Shown one piece after another: positions 33,229 to 34,012 of a DNA stretch of 34,012 nucleotides. Where the stretch lies: contig BLXT01000430.1 in assembly GCA_019648995.1 (NCBI GenBank), positions 1,539,813 to 1,573,824 of the forward strand, written 5' to 3'. Source of the DNA: Plakobranchus ocellatus (lineage: Eukaryota; Mollusca; Gastropoda; Plakobranchidae). The position numbers and the translations under genes are program-made. How positions within the stretch are numbered: the stretch's first letter is position 1; every line of letters starts with the position of its first letter. The notes beneath the pieces are model-generated. The model searched no databases and had not been told where the DNA came from. It was given only the letters and a program-made list of their open reading frames with translations.

Positions 33229-33285
<57 letters not shown>
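33229..33285 (+). repeat. (TC)n microsatellite
   Basis: About 28 TC units, followed by shorter pyrimidine blocks to about 33355. It is not associated with recognisable CAG-type transposon ends, unlike the two CT tracts upstream. Confidence 0.97.
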
Positions 33286-33289
<4 letters not shown>

Positions 33290-33841
33290 CCTCCACTCCC
33301 GTATCTTCGTCTCTCGCTCTCTCACTCCGTCTCCATTTCTTTCTCGCTGCCTCCCCCTCATATTGTCATTGCCATTCTCTATCAATGTTTATATACATTT
33401 AATTTGGTCAAAGCTAAAGCTTAAAAAACAAATGCACATCTGCGCGAAAGAAATCAATACATTGGCGGATTGAAATGATTACAAAAATACTTGATTGCTC
33501 ACAACTTTACAGAATGTTATCAATGACAAATGGTGTAAATTTAAAAAAAATCCGTGATAGGGAATAGACTTAGTGCATCCAGCGGGGAATTCCGGCAGTG
33601 ACCCTTTTTTCCGTGATCTTTGACATGGTTTACCATGTGCTTTTCATTGCGATGGGGCATACATGTAAACAAACCCGAATTTCCCTTAGATCTAGACCCA
33701 TAATCTATATAGTTTTCGTAGTCTTGGAGGTTCATTACAGACCAACACTATTCATTTCAAAACTGCAGAGAGGTTTTAAAGTTAGTTATTGGGTTTTTTT
33801 TTTCTTAAGTTGCATGTGGGAGAATGGATTGAAAATTGAAA
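33286..33841. other. Unannotated sequence before the SAP fragment
   Basis: Mixed sequence leading to the coding-like fragment at the right edge. A T-rich tract ending CTTAAG at about 33803-33809 could be a splice acceptor, but a stop in the SAP frame at 33830-33832 argues against a simple exon starting there. Confidence 0.4.
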
Positions 33842-34012
33842 AATGAAGAAGAACTGAAAGACTTTTTGAGAAAAAGGGGCGTTGTTATTACTGGAATTTC
33901 AACAAAAAAAAAAAAAACAAAAAAAACCAAAAAAAACTGAACTCATTGAATTGTGTACCCAAGCAGAATACCTGGGCATTGAAGTGGATCCAGATGGGAT
34001 ATTAGAATGCCG
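33842..34012 (+). pseudogene. SAP-domain coding fragment, frame broken, runs off window
   Basis: Translation from 33842 gives NEEELKDFLRKRGVVITGIST, which fits the first helix and turn of a SAP domain, a DNA-binding helix-extended-loop-helix. After an A-rich tract (33904-33936) the match resumes one frame over as ELIELCTQAEYLGIEVDPDG at 33939-33998 and continues to the window edge. The second half fits the SAP second helix (ELIEL) and a following acidic turn. The A tract shifts the frame by one and carries an in-frame stop (TGA 33938-33940), so as written the frame is broken by A-run slippage or assembly error. SAP plus a DPDG turn is, from general memory, found at the start of many uncharacterised invertebrate proteins, some linked to transposons. 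No start codon is in frame. Confidence 0.5.

Overview
This window is AT-rich, intron-rich animal nuclear DNA. It carries one confidently recognisable host gene, the 3' two thirds of a cyclin L gene (CCNL1/CCNL2 family) on the + strand. The rest is intron or intergenic sequence packed with transposable-element copies, satellites and microsatellites. The cyclin L protein is typically metazoan. The mixture of mariner, CAG-ended DNA transposons with 6-bp target duplications, a tRNA-like SINE and a SAP-domain ORF fragment suggests a lophotrochozoan invertebrate, plausibly a mollusc; that assignment is inference and cannot be proven from the window.

Layout: 1-11342 lies upstream of the first recognised cyclin L exon and is either a very long intron or intron plus gene-flanking DNA. 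It holds a decayed tRNA-like SINE (about 1003-1140), two diverged copies of one DNA transposon family (1465-2673 and 6029-7443), a third element with a fragment of another family inside it (3974-5555, inner piece 4399 to about 5317), a possible small TA-target MITE (7624-8206) and one more CAG-ended element (10406-11236). Cyclin L coding exons are 11343-11463, 17001-17270, 17502-17622, 19830-20079 and 20439-20967. The first intron contains a roughly 305-311-bp tandem repeat split by a 3-kb transposon (13191-16188), which is itself split by another (13477-14431, containing a 103-base assembly gap). A sister copy of the 3-kb transposon (21359-23956) sits just downstream of the cyclin L stop codon.

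From 25.6 kb onward no host gene is recognisable. There is a dead mariner (25763-27140) inside an older MITE (25665-27385), a pogo-like MITE (28118-28952), an imperfect palindrome (29883-29925), a GAT-rich minisatellite (about 32015-32505), simple repeats, and at the right edge a frame-broken SAP-domain coding fragment (33842-34012).

The most interesting unexplained signal is a group of at least five non-autonomous elements that share CAG termini and exact or nearly exact 6-bp target-site duplications. Several of them carry their own short motif repeated just inside the ends. Nested copies and an occupied/empty site pair within the window let the insertion boundaries be read directly. No CRISPR array, operon or prokaryotic feature is present, as expected for an animal genome.
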